Notes: a model not told the origin generated them from the letters alone. DNA of 64,000 nucleotides from Modestobacter sp. VKM Ac-2977 (GCF_026968045.1 NZ_JAPVBQ010000002.1:298933-362932); one strand, 5' to 3'. Positions 17,013-27,418 are shown, counted from the first letter of the stretch. Numbers and translations: made by a program.

Positions 17013-17139
17013 ATCGCCCGTGCGGAGCGACCAGACTCGCCGTCGTGTCCGTGGCCCTTCGGCTACCGGCGGTGAGCACGGCAGGCAGCGCCGGCACTGA
17101 GGGGCGCACCGAACGCCGACCAGGAGGAGGACCGAGCGA

Positions 17140-18279
17140 GTGGACATCCCCGCGATGCGGGCGAGCTTCAGCAAGGCGGCCGCCCACGGAGACCAGGTCC
17201 CGCTGTGGTTCTACTCCCACCTGTTCCTGACCCACCCGGAGACGCGGGACATGTTCCCGGTGTCCATGGCGACCCAGCGCGACCGGCTGTTCGCCGCCCT
17301 GGGTGAGGTCATGGCCCGGGTCGACGACCTCGACGCCCTGGTGCCGATCCTGCAGCAGCTCGGGCGCGATCACCGCAAGTTCGGTGCGCTGGCCGCCCAC
17401 TACCCCGCGGTCGGGGCCAGCCTGCTGGCCACCCTCGAGCACTTCGACGACGAGTGGGACGACGAGCTGGCCGCCTCCTGGACCGAGGCCTACGGCCTGA
17501 TCGCCGACGTCATGATCGGCGCGGCCGACGAGGCAGCCGAGCAGCCGGCCTGGTGGGAGGCCGAGGTGGTCGCGCACGAGCGGCGCACCCTGGACGTCGC
17601 CGTCGTGCACGTGCGCCCGCGGACGCCGCTGGAGTACCTGCCCGGGCAGGCGATCTCGCTGGAGATCGACCAGCGCCCGCGACTGTGGCGGTGGTACTCC
17701 CCCGCCAACGCCCCCCGCCCCGACGGCGTGCTGGAACTGCACGTCAAGGCCCGCGACGGCGGCCCGGTCAGCTCCGCGCTCGTCCGGCTGACCCAGGTGG
17801 GCGACGTGATGCGGCTCGGGCCCCCGGTCGGGCACCTCAGCCTGGACACCGACTCCGACCGCGACCTGCTGCTGGTCGCCGGCGGCACCGGGCTGGCGCC
17901 GCTGAAGGCGGTCGTCGACCAGGTCGCCCGGCACGGACCGGCCCGGCGGGTCGACCTCTTCGTCGGCGCCCGGACCGAGGACGCGTTCTACGACCGGGCC
18001 GACCTGCGCCGCCTGGAGCAGGAGCACCCGTGGCTGACGGTGACGCCGGCGGTCTCCCAGGAGAAGGGGTCGCCCTCCGAGCACGGGGACATCGGCGACG
18101 TCGTCCTCCGGCACGGTCCCTGGAACAGCCGGGACGTGTACGTCGCCGGCAACCCGGCCATGATCGAGGACACCGTGACCCGTCTCATCCACTCGGGGGT
18201 GCCCATGTCGCGCATCCGCACCGAGGTGTTCGCCCCCAGCCGACCGAGCCCGACTCTCGACGGGAAGGTGACCGAATGA
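17140..18279 (+). CDS. Flavohaemoprotein-like globin/FAD/NAD oxidoreductase
   Basis: A 379-residue protein with an N-terminal globin (about 1-130) and a ferredoxin-NADP reductase-like half. The proximal haem His is His78 in RDHRKFG, spaced from AHYPAVG as KHCS is from EHYP in Hmp. The FAD motif RWYS is at 184-187 and the NAD motif GGTGLAP at 248-254. Such proteins oxidise NO to nitrate using O2 and NAD(P)H, or handle other reactive species. A strong AGGAGGAGG precedes the GTG at 17140. It is preceded by the 12-bp array and coupled to a DivIVA-like gene. It is slightly shorter than Hmp (about 395-400). Confidence 0.88.
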   Translation: MDIPAMRASFSKAAAHGDQVPLWFYSHLFLTHPETRDMFPVSMATQRDRLFAALGEVMARVDDLDALVPILQQLGRDHRKFGALAAHYPAVGASLLATLEHFDDEWDDELAASWTEAYGLIADVMIGAADEAAEQPAWWEAEVVAHERRTLDVAVVHVRPRTPLEYLPGQAISLEIDQRPRLWRWYSPANAPRPDGVLELHVKARDGGPVSSALVRLTQVGDVMRLGPPVGHLSLDTDSDRDLLLVAGGTGLAPLKAVVDQVARHGPARRVDLFVGARTEDAFYDRADLRRLEQEHPWLTVTPAVSQEKGSPSEHGDIGDVVLRHGPWNSRDVYVAGNPAMIEDTVTRLIHSGVPMSRIRTEVFAPSRPSPTLDGKVTE

Positions 18280-19055
18280 CCACCAGCCACTCCGGGTCCG
18301 GCTACGAGGCGGGGCCGCCCACGGCCGACGACCTCCGCGCCGTCCACTTCACCCCGGCGAGCATGCTGCACCCCGGCTACACCGACCGCGAGGTCGACGC
18401 CTTCGTGACCCGGGCGGCCGACGGGCTGGCCCAGCTCACCGACGAGAACGGCCGGCTCGCGCGGGAGAACGTCCAGCTCGCCGAGGAGAACGCCCAGCTG
18501 CGCGCCCACCTGCAGGCGCTGCAGGAGCAGGTGGACGCCGCGGCGTCCCGGCCCTCCCCCAGCGACCAGGCCGTCGGCATCCTGGCGACAGCGCAGCTGA
18601 CCGCCGACGAGTACGTGGCCGAGGCGGAGGACTTCAGCCGGCAGATGACCAGCGAGGCGCGCGCCCAGTACGAGGAGCAGCTCACCGCGGCGCGGGAGAA
18701 GGCCGGCGCGATCATCGAGGCGGCACAGGAGGCCGCCGTGGCGATGCGGGGCAACGGCGTCCCGATGGGCGACACGCGCCTGCCGGAGTCCGAGGAGCTG
18801 CAGGAGCAGGTCGCCTACCTCAAGGCCTTCAGCCAGGCCTGCCGGGTGCAGCTGCGCTCCTACCTCGAGGCGCTGCTCAGCGACGTGGAGACGGAGTGGG
18901 GACGAGCGCACCCCGGCGCGCTGCCCACGCCGCCGCGCGGCACCCGGCCCCAGCAGCTGGAGCGCGGCCGGCCGGAGGTGGCGTTCTCCGCCAACGCGAC
19001 CGCCGACGACACCGAGCCCGCCGGCGCCGTCCCGGCGTCCCGCTCCTCTTCCTGA
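18276..19055 (+). CDS. DivIVA/Wag31-like coiled-coil protein
   Basis: A 259-residue protein. An N-terminal DivIVA-type domain (about residues 18-60, FTPASMLHPGYTDREVDAF) runs into a heptad-rich coiled coil (LTDENGRLARENVQLAEENA onward). A second helical stretch has ADEYVAEAEDFSRQMTSEAR, the pattern conserved in Wag31/SepIVA-type proteins, and the C-terminal tail is low-complexity. Members localise to poles or septa and organise wall growth. It lies outside any ftsZ cluster and its ATG overlaps the flavohaemoprotein stop (ATGA), an unusual partner. It is probably a secondary SepIVA-like paralogue rather than the essential Wag31. Confidence 0.82.
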   Translation: MTTSHSGSGYEAGPPTADDLRAVHFTPASMLHPGYTDREVDAFVTRAADGLAQLTDENGRLARENVQLAEENAQLRAHLQALQEQVDAAASRPSPSDQAVGILATAQLTADEYVAEAEDFSRQMTSEARAQYEEQLTAAREKAGAIIEAAQEAAVAMRGNGVPMGDTRLPESEELQEQVAYLKAFSQACRVQLRSYLEALLSDVETEWGRAHPGALPTPPRGTRPQQLERGRPEVAFSANATADDTEPAGAVPASRSSS

Positions 19056-19060
19056 GCCGA

Positions 19061-19094
19061 GACGCCCCGCGGCCAGAGCCGGCCGCGGGGCGTC
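19061..19094. terminator. Strong bidirectional terminator hairpin
   Basis: A perfect 14-bp GC stem (19061-19074 with 19081-19094) and a 6-base loop sit directly between the converging DivIVA-like and gdhA genes. There is no T-tract. Position and strength favour termination of both transcripts. Confidence 0.8.
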
Positions 19095-19113
19095 GGTCAG
19101 ACGAGGGATCCGG

Positions 19114-20520
<1,407 letters not shown>

Positions 20521-20564
20521 TCAACCCGCGCCCTCCGGCAGCGGGCTGCGACACGCTCGCTCCG

Positions 20565-21296
20565 TCAGGCCCCGCGGGCCGTCCGCAGCTGCTCGGCCAG
20601 GGCGGTGGCGAGCGCGGTGGTGTCCATGGCCGCGGTGACGATCGTGGCCCCCTGCGCCGCGTGGGACGCCGCCCCGGTGCCGTCGAAGGCGTGCACGCCG
20701 ACGGGCACGCCCGCGGCCCGGGACCGCGTGATGACCGAGTAGAGGACCTCCTGCAGCTGCGCCGGGTCGCCGGCCAGCCCGAGGGACGAGGCCAGGTCGA
20801 CCGGCCCGACGTAGACCCCGTCGAGGCCGTCGACGGCCAGGACGGCGTCGAGCTCGGCCAGTGCCTGCGCGGTCTCCAGGACGACCAGCACCAGCGGTTC
20901 GTCCACCCCGCCGGACAGCCGCCCGGCCGACCTGTTGCCCCGCGGCGCGTAGCGGCAGGCGGCGACGACCTCCCGCACGTGGTCGGCACCGAGCACGTTC
21001 GGCACCAGGACGCCGTGGGCACCGAGGTCCAGCGGCCGGCCGACGTCGGCGAACTGCGCGCTCCGGGTGCGGACCAGCGGTACCGAGCCGGCCGCCGTCA
21101 CCGCCGCGGTCACCCCGGGCAGCTCTGCCTCGGCGAGCGCGCCGTGCTGCAGGTCCAGCACGACGAAGTCCGCCCCGGTGCGGGCCAGCAGCTCCGCGGT
21201 CATCGCGCCCGGCAGCTGGCTCCAGAGCCCGTGGCAGGCCTCCCCGGCCGCCCACCGCTCCCGGAGGACGCCGACTCCGCCCAGCTCCGCGCTCAC
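20565..21296 (-). CDS. HpcH/HpaI aldolase family protein
   Basis: A 243-residue TIM-barrel class II aldolase-like protein. It has GLWSQLPGAMTAELLARTGAD, then FVVLDLQHGALAEAE with the metal-ligand region, LVRTRSAQFADVGRPLDLGA, and LETAQALAELDAV, GVYVGPVDLASSLG near the C terminus. This is the 2-keto-3-deoxy-L-rhamnonate / 2,4-dihydroxyhept-2-ene-1,7-dioate aldolase pattern, which cleaves hydroxy keto acids to pyruvate and an aldehyde. The GTG at 21296 suits the usual N-terminal length. It is divergent from the AtoE-type carrier. The substrate is not shown by context. Confidence 0.82.
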   Translation of the reverse strand: MSAELGGVGVLRERWAAGEACHGLWSQLPGAMTAELLARTGADFVVLDLQHGALAEAELPGVTAAVTAAGSVPLVRTRSAQFADVGRPLDLGAHGVLVPNVLGADHVREVVAACRYAPRGNRSAGRLSGGVDEPLVLVVLETAQALAELDAVLAVDGLDGVYVGPVDLASSLGLAGDPAQLQEVLYSVITRSRAAGVPVGVHAFDGTGAASHAAQGATIVTAAMDTTALATALAEQLRTARGA

Positions 21297-21493
21297 GTGT
21301 CCCGCCCCATGTCCCGCTCCACGACCAGCACGGCCACCAGTCTGCCGCCCGACCTCTTGCGTCCGACGGCGATGCGGGTGCCAAGATCCCTGGATCGCGA
21401 CTGCCGTCGGTGGGGTCCCCCGTCGTGCGGCCGGCGCGAGGACAGCCTTCCCGGCGTGGCCCCGGCCACCTGCCTCCACGAGAGCGAGAACTG
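21297..21493. promoter_or_regulatory. Divergent promoter region, aldolase / AtoE
   Basis: This 197-bp gap separates two divergent genes and must hold both promoters. The only symmetric element I see is GATCCCTGGATC at 21385-21396, a 5+5 inverted repeat. No clear -35/-10 pair is recognised. Confidence 0.4.
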
Positions 21494-22891
21494 ATGACCA
21501 GGCCTCCGAAGACCGAGTCCGACTCCAGCTCCCCGGACCGGTCGAGCGGCCTCTCCTCGCTGATGCGGCCGGTCAACGCCGTCGTCGAGCGCTACATCCC
21601 CAGCGCGCTCGTCTTCGCCGTCGTGCTGACGTTCGTCGTGGCCGCACTCGCCCTGCTGCTCACCGACGCCGGTCCGGTCGCCGTCCTGGACGGCTGGGGC
21701 GACGGGCTGTCGGGGCTGCTGGCCTTCATGACCCAGATGGCGCTGATCCTGCTGCTGGGGCACACCCTGGCCAACACCGCGCCGGTGCGGCGGCTGCTCA
21801 CCCGGCTGGCCGCCGTCCCCAGGACGGCGCTGCAGGCCTACCTCTACGTCTTCGTGATCGCGGCGCTGGCCTCGCTGATCACCTGGGGGCTGGGCCTGGT
21901 GGTCGGTGCGCTGCTGGCGCGCGAGCTGGCCGTCCAGGGGCGGGAGCGGGGTCTGCGCCTGCACTTCCCGCTGCTGGTGGCCGCCGGGTACTCCGGCTAC
22001 GTCATCTGGCACATGGGCTACTCCGGCTCCGGTCCGCTGACCGCCGCCACCGAGGACTCCTTCCTCGCCGAGACCCTCGGCGGCACCATCCCGGTCAGCG
22101 AGACCATCTTCACCTGGTGGAACATCACCGCCGCCGTGGCCACGATCGTGGTCGTCGGCCTCGCCCTGGCCGCGGTCGCACCCCGCGGCGGTGACCGGGT
22201 GGTCGAGCTCCCGGCGGACGTGCGCGACTCCGACGGCGTGGCGCTGGACGACGAGGTGGTCACCCCGGCCGACCGGGTCGACGCCAGCCGGCTGGTGACC
22301 ACCCTGGTCGGCCTGGCGTTGGTCGCCTACCTGGTGCACCACTACGTCGACGGCGGCACCGCCACCCTGGACATCGTCAACTGGACGTTCCTGGCGCTGA
22401 TCTTCCTGCTCGTCCGCAACCCGTTCGAGCTCATCGCGCTGGTGAAGAACGCGGCCGCCAACGTCGGGGAGATCCTGCTCCAGTTCCCGCTCTACGCCGG
22501 GATCATGGGGATCATGTCGACGACCGGCCTGATCGCCGTGTTCTCCGACGCCGTCGTCGACATCTCCACACCGGCGACGTTCGGCCTGCTGGCCTTCCTC
22601 TCCGCCGGCCTGGTCAACTTCTTCGTCCCCTCCGGCGGTGGCCAGTTCGCCGTCCAGGGGCCGGTGATGCTCGACGCGGCACAGAGCCTGGGGGTCGACC
22701 CGGCGGTGGCGATCATGGCGATCGCCTACGGCGACCAGTGGACCAACATGATCCAGCCGTTCTGGGCGCTCCCGGTACTGGCCATCGCCGGGCTCAAGAT
22801 GCGCGACATCCTCGGGTACACGACGGTCACGCTGATCGCCTCGGGCCTGGTCTTCGGCACCGTGACGCTGCTGCTCGGGGTGCTGGCCTAG
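21494..22891 (+). CDS. atoE: Short-chain fatty acid transporter, AtoE family
   Basis: A 465-residue membrane protein with about ten hydrophobic segments. Family features are VNAVVERYIPSALVFAVVLT at the N terminus, WGDGLSGLLAFMTQMALILL, GYSGYVIWHMGYSGSGPL, the LQFPLYAGIMGIM segment and FVPSGGGQFAVQGPVML, which is diagnostic of AtoE/TIGR00366 carriers. These carry short-chain fatty acids such as acetoacetate or butyrate across the membrane. No ato CoA-transferase genes are adjacent. It faces away from the HpcH/HpaI aldolase and ends at a hairpin. Confidence 0.88.
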   Translation: MTRPPKTESDSSSPDRSSGLSSLMRPVNAVVERYIPSALVFAVVLTFVVAALALLLTDAGPVAVLDGWGDGLSGLLAFMTQMALILLLGHTLANTAPVRRLLTRLAAVPRTALQAYLYVFVIAALASLITWGLGLVVGALLARELAVQGRERGLRLHFPLLVAAGYSGYVIWHMGYSGSGPLTAATEDSFLAETLGGTIPVSETIFTWWNITAAVATIVVVGLALAAVAPRGGDRVVELPADVRDSDGVALDDEVVTPADRVDASRLVTTLVGLALVAYLVHHYVDGGTATLDIVNWTFLALIFLLVRNPFELIALVKNAAANVGEILLQFPLYAGIMGIMSTTGLIAVFSDAVVDISTPATFGLLAFLSAGLVNFFVPSGGGQFAVQGPVMLDAAQSLGVDPAVAIMAIAYGDQWTNMIQPFWALPVLAIAGLKMRDILGYTTVTLIASGLVFGTVTLLLGVLA

Positions 22892-22913
22892 GGCCGGCCG
22901 GCGACGGCCGGCC
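22892..22913. terminator. Hairpin after atoE
   Basis: A perfect 9-bp stem GGCCGGCCG (22892-22900) with 22905-22913 and a GCGA loop follows the atoE TAG immediately. It ends two bases before the convergent small gene's stop. It probably terminates both directions. Confidence 0.7.
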
Positions 22914-22915
22914 GG

Positions 22916-23140
22916 TCAGCTCCAGGGCGACCGGCCGCGCCGTTCCCGGTTGGCGGCGTCCAGCCGGGCCAGGGTGCGCACCCCGCGGCCGACGTCGCCG
23001 GCCAGCTGCACCACGGCGTCGACCACCCCGTCCAGCCAGGTGTCGGTGCGCGGCCGGGCCGGCGGGGACTCCGGCCGGGAGCCCCGACCCAGGGCACGGA
23101 ACAGCAGGAAGCCGAAGGCCAGGAACAGGACCAGCTCCAC
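22916..23140 (-). CDS. Small membrane-anchored protein (unknown)
   Basis: A 74-residue protein starting VELVLFLAFGFLLFRALG, one N-terminal membrane helix, followed by a Pro/Arg linker (SRPESPPARPRT) and an amphipathic helix DTWLDGVVDAVVQLAGDVG. The GTG at 23140 has GGGGGAG just upstream. No family is recognised. It lies between atoE and an Lrp gene and could be a single-gene unit. Confidence 0.5.
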   Translation of the reverse strand: MELVLFLAFGFLLFRALGRGSRPESPPARPRTDTWLDGVVDAVVQLAGDVGRGVRTLARLDAANRERRGRSPWS

Positions 23141-23261
23141 CGGGCTCCCCCGTCCAGCAGGTCGGCGCCCCGGGTGGGGTGCCGTGCCTCCACGATGACC
23201 CCGTCGGCCGCAGAGGGCCAGTGGCAGGCGAGCCACCGACCGCCGGAGGACTGCCAGTCCG

Positions 23262-23717
23262 TCAGACCCGGGCGCAGGCCAGCGGCGGCGGCTCCTCGAA
23301 CACCAGCAGCGTGCGCGAGCTCAGCACGCCGGGCATGCCCTGGATCTCGTCGAGAACCAGCCGCCGCAGGTCGGCGTTGTCCCGGGCGCGGACCAGCAGG
23401 ATGACGTCGAACTCGCCGCCGACCAGGCCGATGTGCGCGATGCCCGGCAGGGCGCGCAGCCGTTCCCGCACGTGCCGCCAGTCGGCCTGCCGGGTGTTCA
23501 GCGTGACGTAGGCCGAGGTGCCCAGCCCGGCCGCGACCGGGTCGACGTCGACACAGAACCCCCGGATCACCCCGGAGGTCCGCAGCCGCTCGACCCGGGC
23601 GTAGGCGTTGGCCCGGGAGATGTGCAGCTTCTCGGCCAGGGCCCGCATGGGCATCCGGCCGTCGGCGGTCAGCTCGTCCAGGATGCGGCGGTCGATCTCG
23701 TCCAGGGCACTGGCCAC
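23262..23717 (-). CDS. Lrp/AsnC family transcriptional regulator
   Basis: A 151-residue Lrp/AsnC protein. The N-terminal helix-turn-helix (DEIDRRILDELTADGRMPMR, then ALAEKLHISRANAYARVERL) is followed by a RAM/ligand-binding domain with HIGLVGGEFDVILLVRARD. The GTG at 23717 is preferred because GGAGGAGAAG lies at correct spacing and the length matches the family; an ATG at 23759 is possible. It is divergent from the 2-oxo-acid dehydrogenase operon, the usual position of BkdR-type regulators that respond to branched-chain amino acids. That target is inferred from position. Confidence 0.88.
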   Translation of the reverse strand: MASALDEIDRRILDELTADGRMPMRALAEKLHISRANAYARVERLRTSGVIRGFCVDVDPVAAGLGTSAYVTLNTRQADWRHVRERLRALPGIAHIGLVGGEFDVILLVRARDNADLRRLVLDEIQGMPGVLSSRTLLVFEEPPPLACARV

Positions 23718-23848
23718 GTGTCTTCTCCTCCGGGTGTTTCGCGGTCGGGCGCTGGACATCTGGCTCGATCCAAGCTGGTTCGACGCGACGTCCTCTCGCA
23801 TCTGGCCAGCTCCTGGCGCGCAGATGACGCCTGATCCACGATCCCACC
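23718..23848. promoter_or_regulatory. Divergent promoter region, lrp / 2-oxo-acid dehydrogenase operon
   Basis: The 131-bp gap contains CATCTGG twice (23758-23764 and 23799-23805) and an inverted CAGATG at 23821-23826, giving a loose CATCTG...CAGATG symmetry. Lrp-type proteins bind degenerate repeats over long DNA, so this is the expected site of control. The motif itself is weak. Confidence 0.35.
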
Positions 23849-24940
23849 ATGACACGTGACCTGGATCTCCTCCTGCCGTCACCTCACCCGGTCGAGCTGA
23901 TCGACCCCACCGGCCAGACCGTGGCCGAGGCCGCGCACGAGCTGCCCGACGACGCCGCCCTGCTGCGCGCCTTCGCCGGGTTGACCACCGCCCGCCGGAT
24001 CAACGACCAGGCCGGCGCGCTCGCCCGCCAGGGCCGGCTCGCCGTCTACCCCTCGTCGCACGGGCAGGAGGCGTGCCAGGTGGCCGCCGCCCAGGTGCTC
24101 TCCGACGACGACTGGCTCTTCCCCACCTACCGGGACACCGCCGCCGTGGTGATCCGGGGCGTCGACGTGGCCGAGGCCTTCCTGCCGCTGCAGGGGGCCT
24201 GGCACTCCGGCTACGACCCCCACCGGTACAAGGTCGCGCCCCAGGCGACCCCGCTGGCCACCCAGCTGCTGCACGCGGTCGGCGTCGCGCACGCCGCCCG
24301 GCTGCGCGGCGAGCCGACCGTCGCGCTCGCGCTGTGCGGTGACGGCGCGACCAGCGAGGGCGACTTCCACGAGGCGCTGAACTTCGCCGCGGTGTTCCGG
24401 GCGCCGGTGGTGTTCCTGGTGCAGAACAACCAGTACGCGATCTCGGTGCCGCTCGCCCGGCAGTCGGTCGCCCCCTCCCTGGCGCACAAGGGCATCGGCT
24501 ACGGGGTGCCCGGCGAGCGGGTGGACGGCAACGACGTCGCAGCCCTGCTCACCGTGCTCGGCGCCGCCATGGCGCGGGCCCGGGCCGGGGAGGGCCCGCA
24601 GCTCGTCGAGGCGCACACCTACCGGATGCAGCCGCACACCAACGCCGACGACTCCCGGCGCTACCGGCAGGACGACGAGGTGGCGGGCTGGGTGCAGCGC
24701 GACCCGCTGGCCCGGCTGGAGACCTGGCTGCGCCAGCACGACCTGCTCGACGACGCCCAGCTGGCCGCCGTCACCGCCGACGCCGACCAGCTCGCCGCCC
24801 GGATGCGCACGGAGCTGGCCCAGGACTCGACGCCCGAGCCGGCCGAGCTGTTCGCGCACGTCTACGCCACCCCGACACCGCAGCTGGTCGAGCAGGCCGC
24901 CGTCGTGGCCGACGAGCTGAGCCGAGAGGACGAGCACTGA
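23849..24940 (+). CDS. 2-oxo-acid dehydrogenase E1 component, alpha subunit
   Basis: A 363-residue thiamine-diphosphate E1 alpha subunit. SSHGQEACQVAAAQVLSDDD and LFPTYRDTAAVVIRG precede the ThDP/Mg motif GDGATSEGDFHEALNFAAVF, then VQNNQYAISVPL and the phosphorylation-loop-like THTYRMQPHTNADDS equivalent, YRMQPHTNADDSRRYR. The THTxxDD style is that of branched-chain or pyruvate E1 alpha in Gram-positives. It decarboxylates the 2-oxo acid and passes the acyl group to E2 lipoate. It is the first gene of the operon, and its TGA shares a base with the E1 beta ATG. Confidence 0.9.
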   Translation: MTRDLDLLLPSPHPVELIDPTGQTVAEAAHELPDDAALLRAFAGLTTARRINDQAGALARQGRLAVYPSSHGQEACQVAAAQVLSDDDWLFPTYRDTAAVVIRGVDVAEAFLPLQGAWHSGYDPHRYKVAPQATPLATQLLHAVGVAHAARLRGEPTVALALCGDGATSEGDFHEALNFAAVFRAPVVFLVQNNQYAISVPLARQSVAPSLAHKGIGYGVPGERVDGNDVAALLTVLGAAMARARAGEGPQLVEAHTYRMQPHTNADDSRRYRQDDEVAGWVQRDPLARLETWLRQHDLLDDAQLAAVTADADQLAARMRTELAQDSTPEPAELFAHVYATPTPQLVEQAAVVADELSREDEH

Positions 24941-25953
24941 TGACCAGCACCGCGACGACGGGGACCGTCGGGCACGAGAAGCTCACCATGGCCCAGGCGC
25001 TGAACCGCGCCCTGCGGGAGTCGATGGCCGAGGACGACTCGGTGGTCGTCTTCGGCGAGGACGTCGGCGCCCTGGGCGGGGTCTTCCGGATCACCGACGG
25101 GCTCACCGCCGAGTTCGGCGACACCCGCTGCTTCGACACCCCGCTGGCCGAGTCCGGCATCGTCGGCATGGCCGTCGGCATGGCGATGAACGGCATGCGG
25201 CCGGTGGTGGAGATGCAGTTCGACGCCTTCGCCTATCCGGCGTTCGAGCAGATCACCAGCCACGTGGCCAAGATGCGCAACCGCACCCGCGGCGCGGTCT
25301 CCCTGCCGATGGTCATCCGGATCCCCTACGCCGGCGGGATCGGCGGGGTCGAGCACCACTGCGACTCCTCCGAGGCCTACTACGCGCACACCCCCGGCCT
25401 GCACGTCGTCACCCCGGCCAACGCCGCGGACGCCCACCGGCTGCTGCGCGCGGCCATCGCCTCGCCGGATCCGGTGGTCTTCATGGAGCCCAAGAAGCTC
25501 TACTGGACCAAGGAAGAGGTCGACCTCGGCGCCGAGCTGCCCGGCATCGGCCGGGCGATGGTCCGCCGCGAGGGCACCGACGCCACGCTGATCGCCTACG
25601 GCCCCTCCGTCCCGGTCGCCCTGGAGGCCGCGGAGGTCGCCGCCCAGGAGGGGCGCAGCCTGCAGGTCGTCGACCTCCGCTCGATCGTGCCGTTCGACGA
25701 CGAGACGGTCTGCGCCGCGGTCCGCTCCACCGGGCGCGCCGTCGTGGTGGCCGAGGCCCCCGGCTTCGCCAGCGTCGCCTCGGAGATCGTCGCCCGGGTC
25801 ACCGAGCGCTGCTTCCACTCCCTGGCCGCACCGGTCCGCCGGGCCGTCGGCTTCGACATCCCCTTCCCGGCCCCCAAGCTCGAACACGTCCAGCTGCCCG
25901 GGGTCGACCGGGTGCTCGACGCCGTCGACGACCTGCAGTGGGACCTGTCGTGA
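24940..25953 (+). CDS. 2-oxo-acid dehydrogenase E1 component, beta subunit
   Basis: A 337-residue transketolase-like beta subunit. It has MAQALNRALRESMAEDDSVV, VFGEDVGALGGVFRITDGL, FDTPLAESGIVGMAVGMAM and the GGIGGVEHHCDSSEAYYAHT segment typical of branched-chain/pyruvate E1 beta. It forms the alpha2beta2 active site with the upstream product. Its stop overlaps the GTG of the E2 gene (GTGA). Sequence alone does not decide between pyruvate and branched-chain 2-oxo acids. The Lrp neighbour and lack of an E3 gene favour the branched-chain type. Confidence 0.9.
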   Translation: MTSTATTGTVGHEKLTMAQALNRALRESMAEDDSVVVFGEDVGALGGVFRITDGLTAEFGDTRCFDTPLAESGIVGMAVGMAMNGMRPVVEMQFDAFAYPAFEQITSHVAKMRNRTRGAVSLPMVIRIPYAGGIGGVEHHCDSSEAYYAHTPGLHVVTPANAADAHRLLRAAIASPDPVVFMEPKKLYWTKEEVDLGAELPGIGRAMVRREGTDATLIAYGPSVPVALEAAEVAAQEGRSLQVVDLRSIVPFDDETVCAAVRSTGRAVVVAEAPGFASVASEIVARVTERCFHSLAAPVRRAVGFDIPFPAPKLEHVQLPGVDRVLDAVDDLQWDLS

Positions 25954-27344
25954 GCGCGGAGACCTTCCTGCTGCCCGACCTGGGCGAGGGCCTCACCGAC
26001 GTCGAGGTGGTCCGCTGGCTGGTGGCCGAGGGCGACGTCGTGGCCGTCGACCAGATCGTGGTGGAGGTCGAGACGGCGAAGTCGGTGGTCGACGTCCCCA
26101 CCCCGTTCGCCGGGCGGGTGGCCACGCTGCACGCCGCGGAGGGCGAGACCGTGCTGACCGGCAAGCCGCTGATCACCGTGACCGCGGCGGAGTCGGCACC
26201 CGAGCCGGCCGCCGCGCCGGTCCAGCCCGGCGCCGCCGACTCCCCCGAGGCCGAGGCCTACCGGGAGGAGGAGCAGGCCGGCTCCGGCAACGTGCTGATC
26301 GGCTACGGCACGCCGGTCAGCACCGGCTCGGGACGGCGGCGCCGCCCCCGGCCGTCCCGACAGACGGACCCCGCACCGGCCAGCGCCACCCCCGCCCCCG
26401 ATCCTGCGCCGGCCGCCGCACCCGCTGACGCTCCCGCCGCCGCTGCCGTCGAGGAGCCCGGTGCCCGTCGCGGGGTGCCGCAGGTCGTCTCCCCGCTGGT
26501 CCGCCGGCTGGCGCGGGAGAAGGGCGTGGACCTGCACGGGCTGGCCGCGGCGAACGGCGGTGGGGTGATCACCCGCGCCCACGTGGAGCTGGCCTCCACC
26601 GCACCGGCCGCCGTCGAGGCCGCGCCCCCGGCGCCGTCCGCCGCCCCGGTCGACGGCGAGCGTCGGATCCCGCTGAACGGGTTCCGCCGGGCGGTGTCGG
26701 CCGCGCTGTCCCGCAGCCGGGCGGAGATCCCCGAGGCGACCGTCTGGGTCGACGTGGACGCCACGCCGCTGGTGGAGCTGCGGGAGAGCGCGCGCACCGC
26801 GAGCGACCCCGGGCCGGGGCTGCTGGCCTACCTGGCCCGGTTCGTCGTCGCCGGCCTGCGCCAGTACCCGGTGCTCAACTCCCGGCTGGACACCGAGCGC
26901 CAGGAGATCGTCGAGCAGGACCGGGTCAACCTGGGGCTGGCGGTGCAGAGCGACCGCGGGCTCGTCGTCCCGGCGGTGCTGGGCGCGGAGACGATGACCA
27001 CCGAGCAGCTCGACCGGGAGATCCGGGCGCTCACCGCCCGGGCGCGCGAAGGTCGCGCCAGCGCCGAGGAGCTCAGCGCCGGCACCTTCACGCTGAACAA
27101 CTACGGCGGGTTCCGGGTCGACGGCAGCGCGGCGATCATCAACCACCCGCAGGTGGCGATCCTCGGCTTCGGCCGCATCCTCGACCGGCCGTGGGTGGTG
27201 GACGGCGAGATCGTGGTCCGGAAGATCACCCAGATGTCGTTCGTCTTCGACCACCGGGTGTGCGACGGCGGGACGGCGTCGGGGTTCATCCGGGCGGTGG
27301 CCGACGCGATCGAGGACCCGGCGTCGGCCATCCCCCGGCTGTGA
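25950..27344 (+). CDS. 2-oxo-acid dehydrogenase E2 (dihydrolipoamide acyltransferase)
   Basis: A 464-residue E2. One N-terminal lipoyl domain carries the modified Lys in VEVETAKSVVDVPTP (about residue 44). A long Ala/Pro and Arg-rich linker follows, then an E3/E1-binding domain (about 175-215, VVSPLVRRLAREKGVDLHGL) and a CoA-acyltransferase domain ending with active-site FDHRVCDGGTASGF. HRVCDGG is the branched-chain-type variant of the usual HRVxDG. The GTG at 25950 overlaps the E1 beta stop and begins SAETFLLPDLGEGLTD. No E3 gene is nearby, so a shared lipoamide dehydrogenase must be encoded elsewhere. Confidence 0.9.
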   Translation: MSAETFLLPDLGEGLTDVEVVRWLVAEGDVVAVDQIVVEVETAKSVVDVPTPFAGRVATLHAAEGETVLTGKPLITVTAAESAPEPAAAPVQPGAADSPEAEAYREEEQAGSGNVLIGYGTPVSTGSGRRRRPRPSRQTDPAPASATPAPDPAPAAAPADAPAAAAVEEPGARRGVPQVVSPLVRRLAREKGVDLHGLAAANGGGVITRAHVELASTAPAAVEAAPPAPSAAPVDGERRIPLNGFRRAVSAALSRSRAEIPEATVWVDVDATPLVELRESARTASDPGPGLLAYLARFVVAGLRQYPVLNSRLDTERQEIVEQDRVNLGLAVQSDRGLVVPAVLGAETMTTEQLDREIRALTARAREGRASAEELSAGTFTLNNYGGFRVDGSAAIINHPQVAILGFGRILDRPWVVDGEIVVRKITQMSFVFDHRVCDGGTASGFIRAVADAIEDPASAIPRL

Positions 27345-27418
27345 CCGGCCGCCCGCTGCCCACCCGCCCGGCGGGGACCCCCGCGGTCCCCGCCGGCCCC
27401 GCTGCCCGAGGAGGGCCC

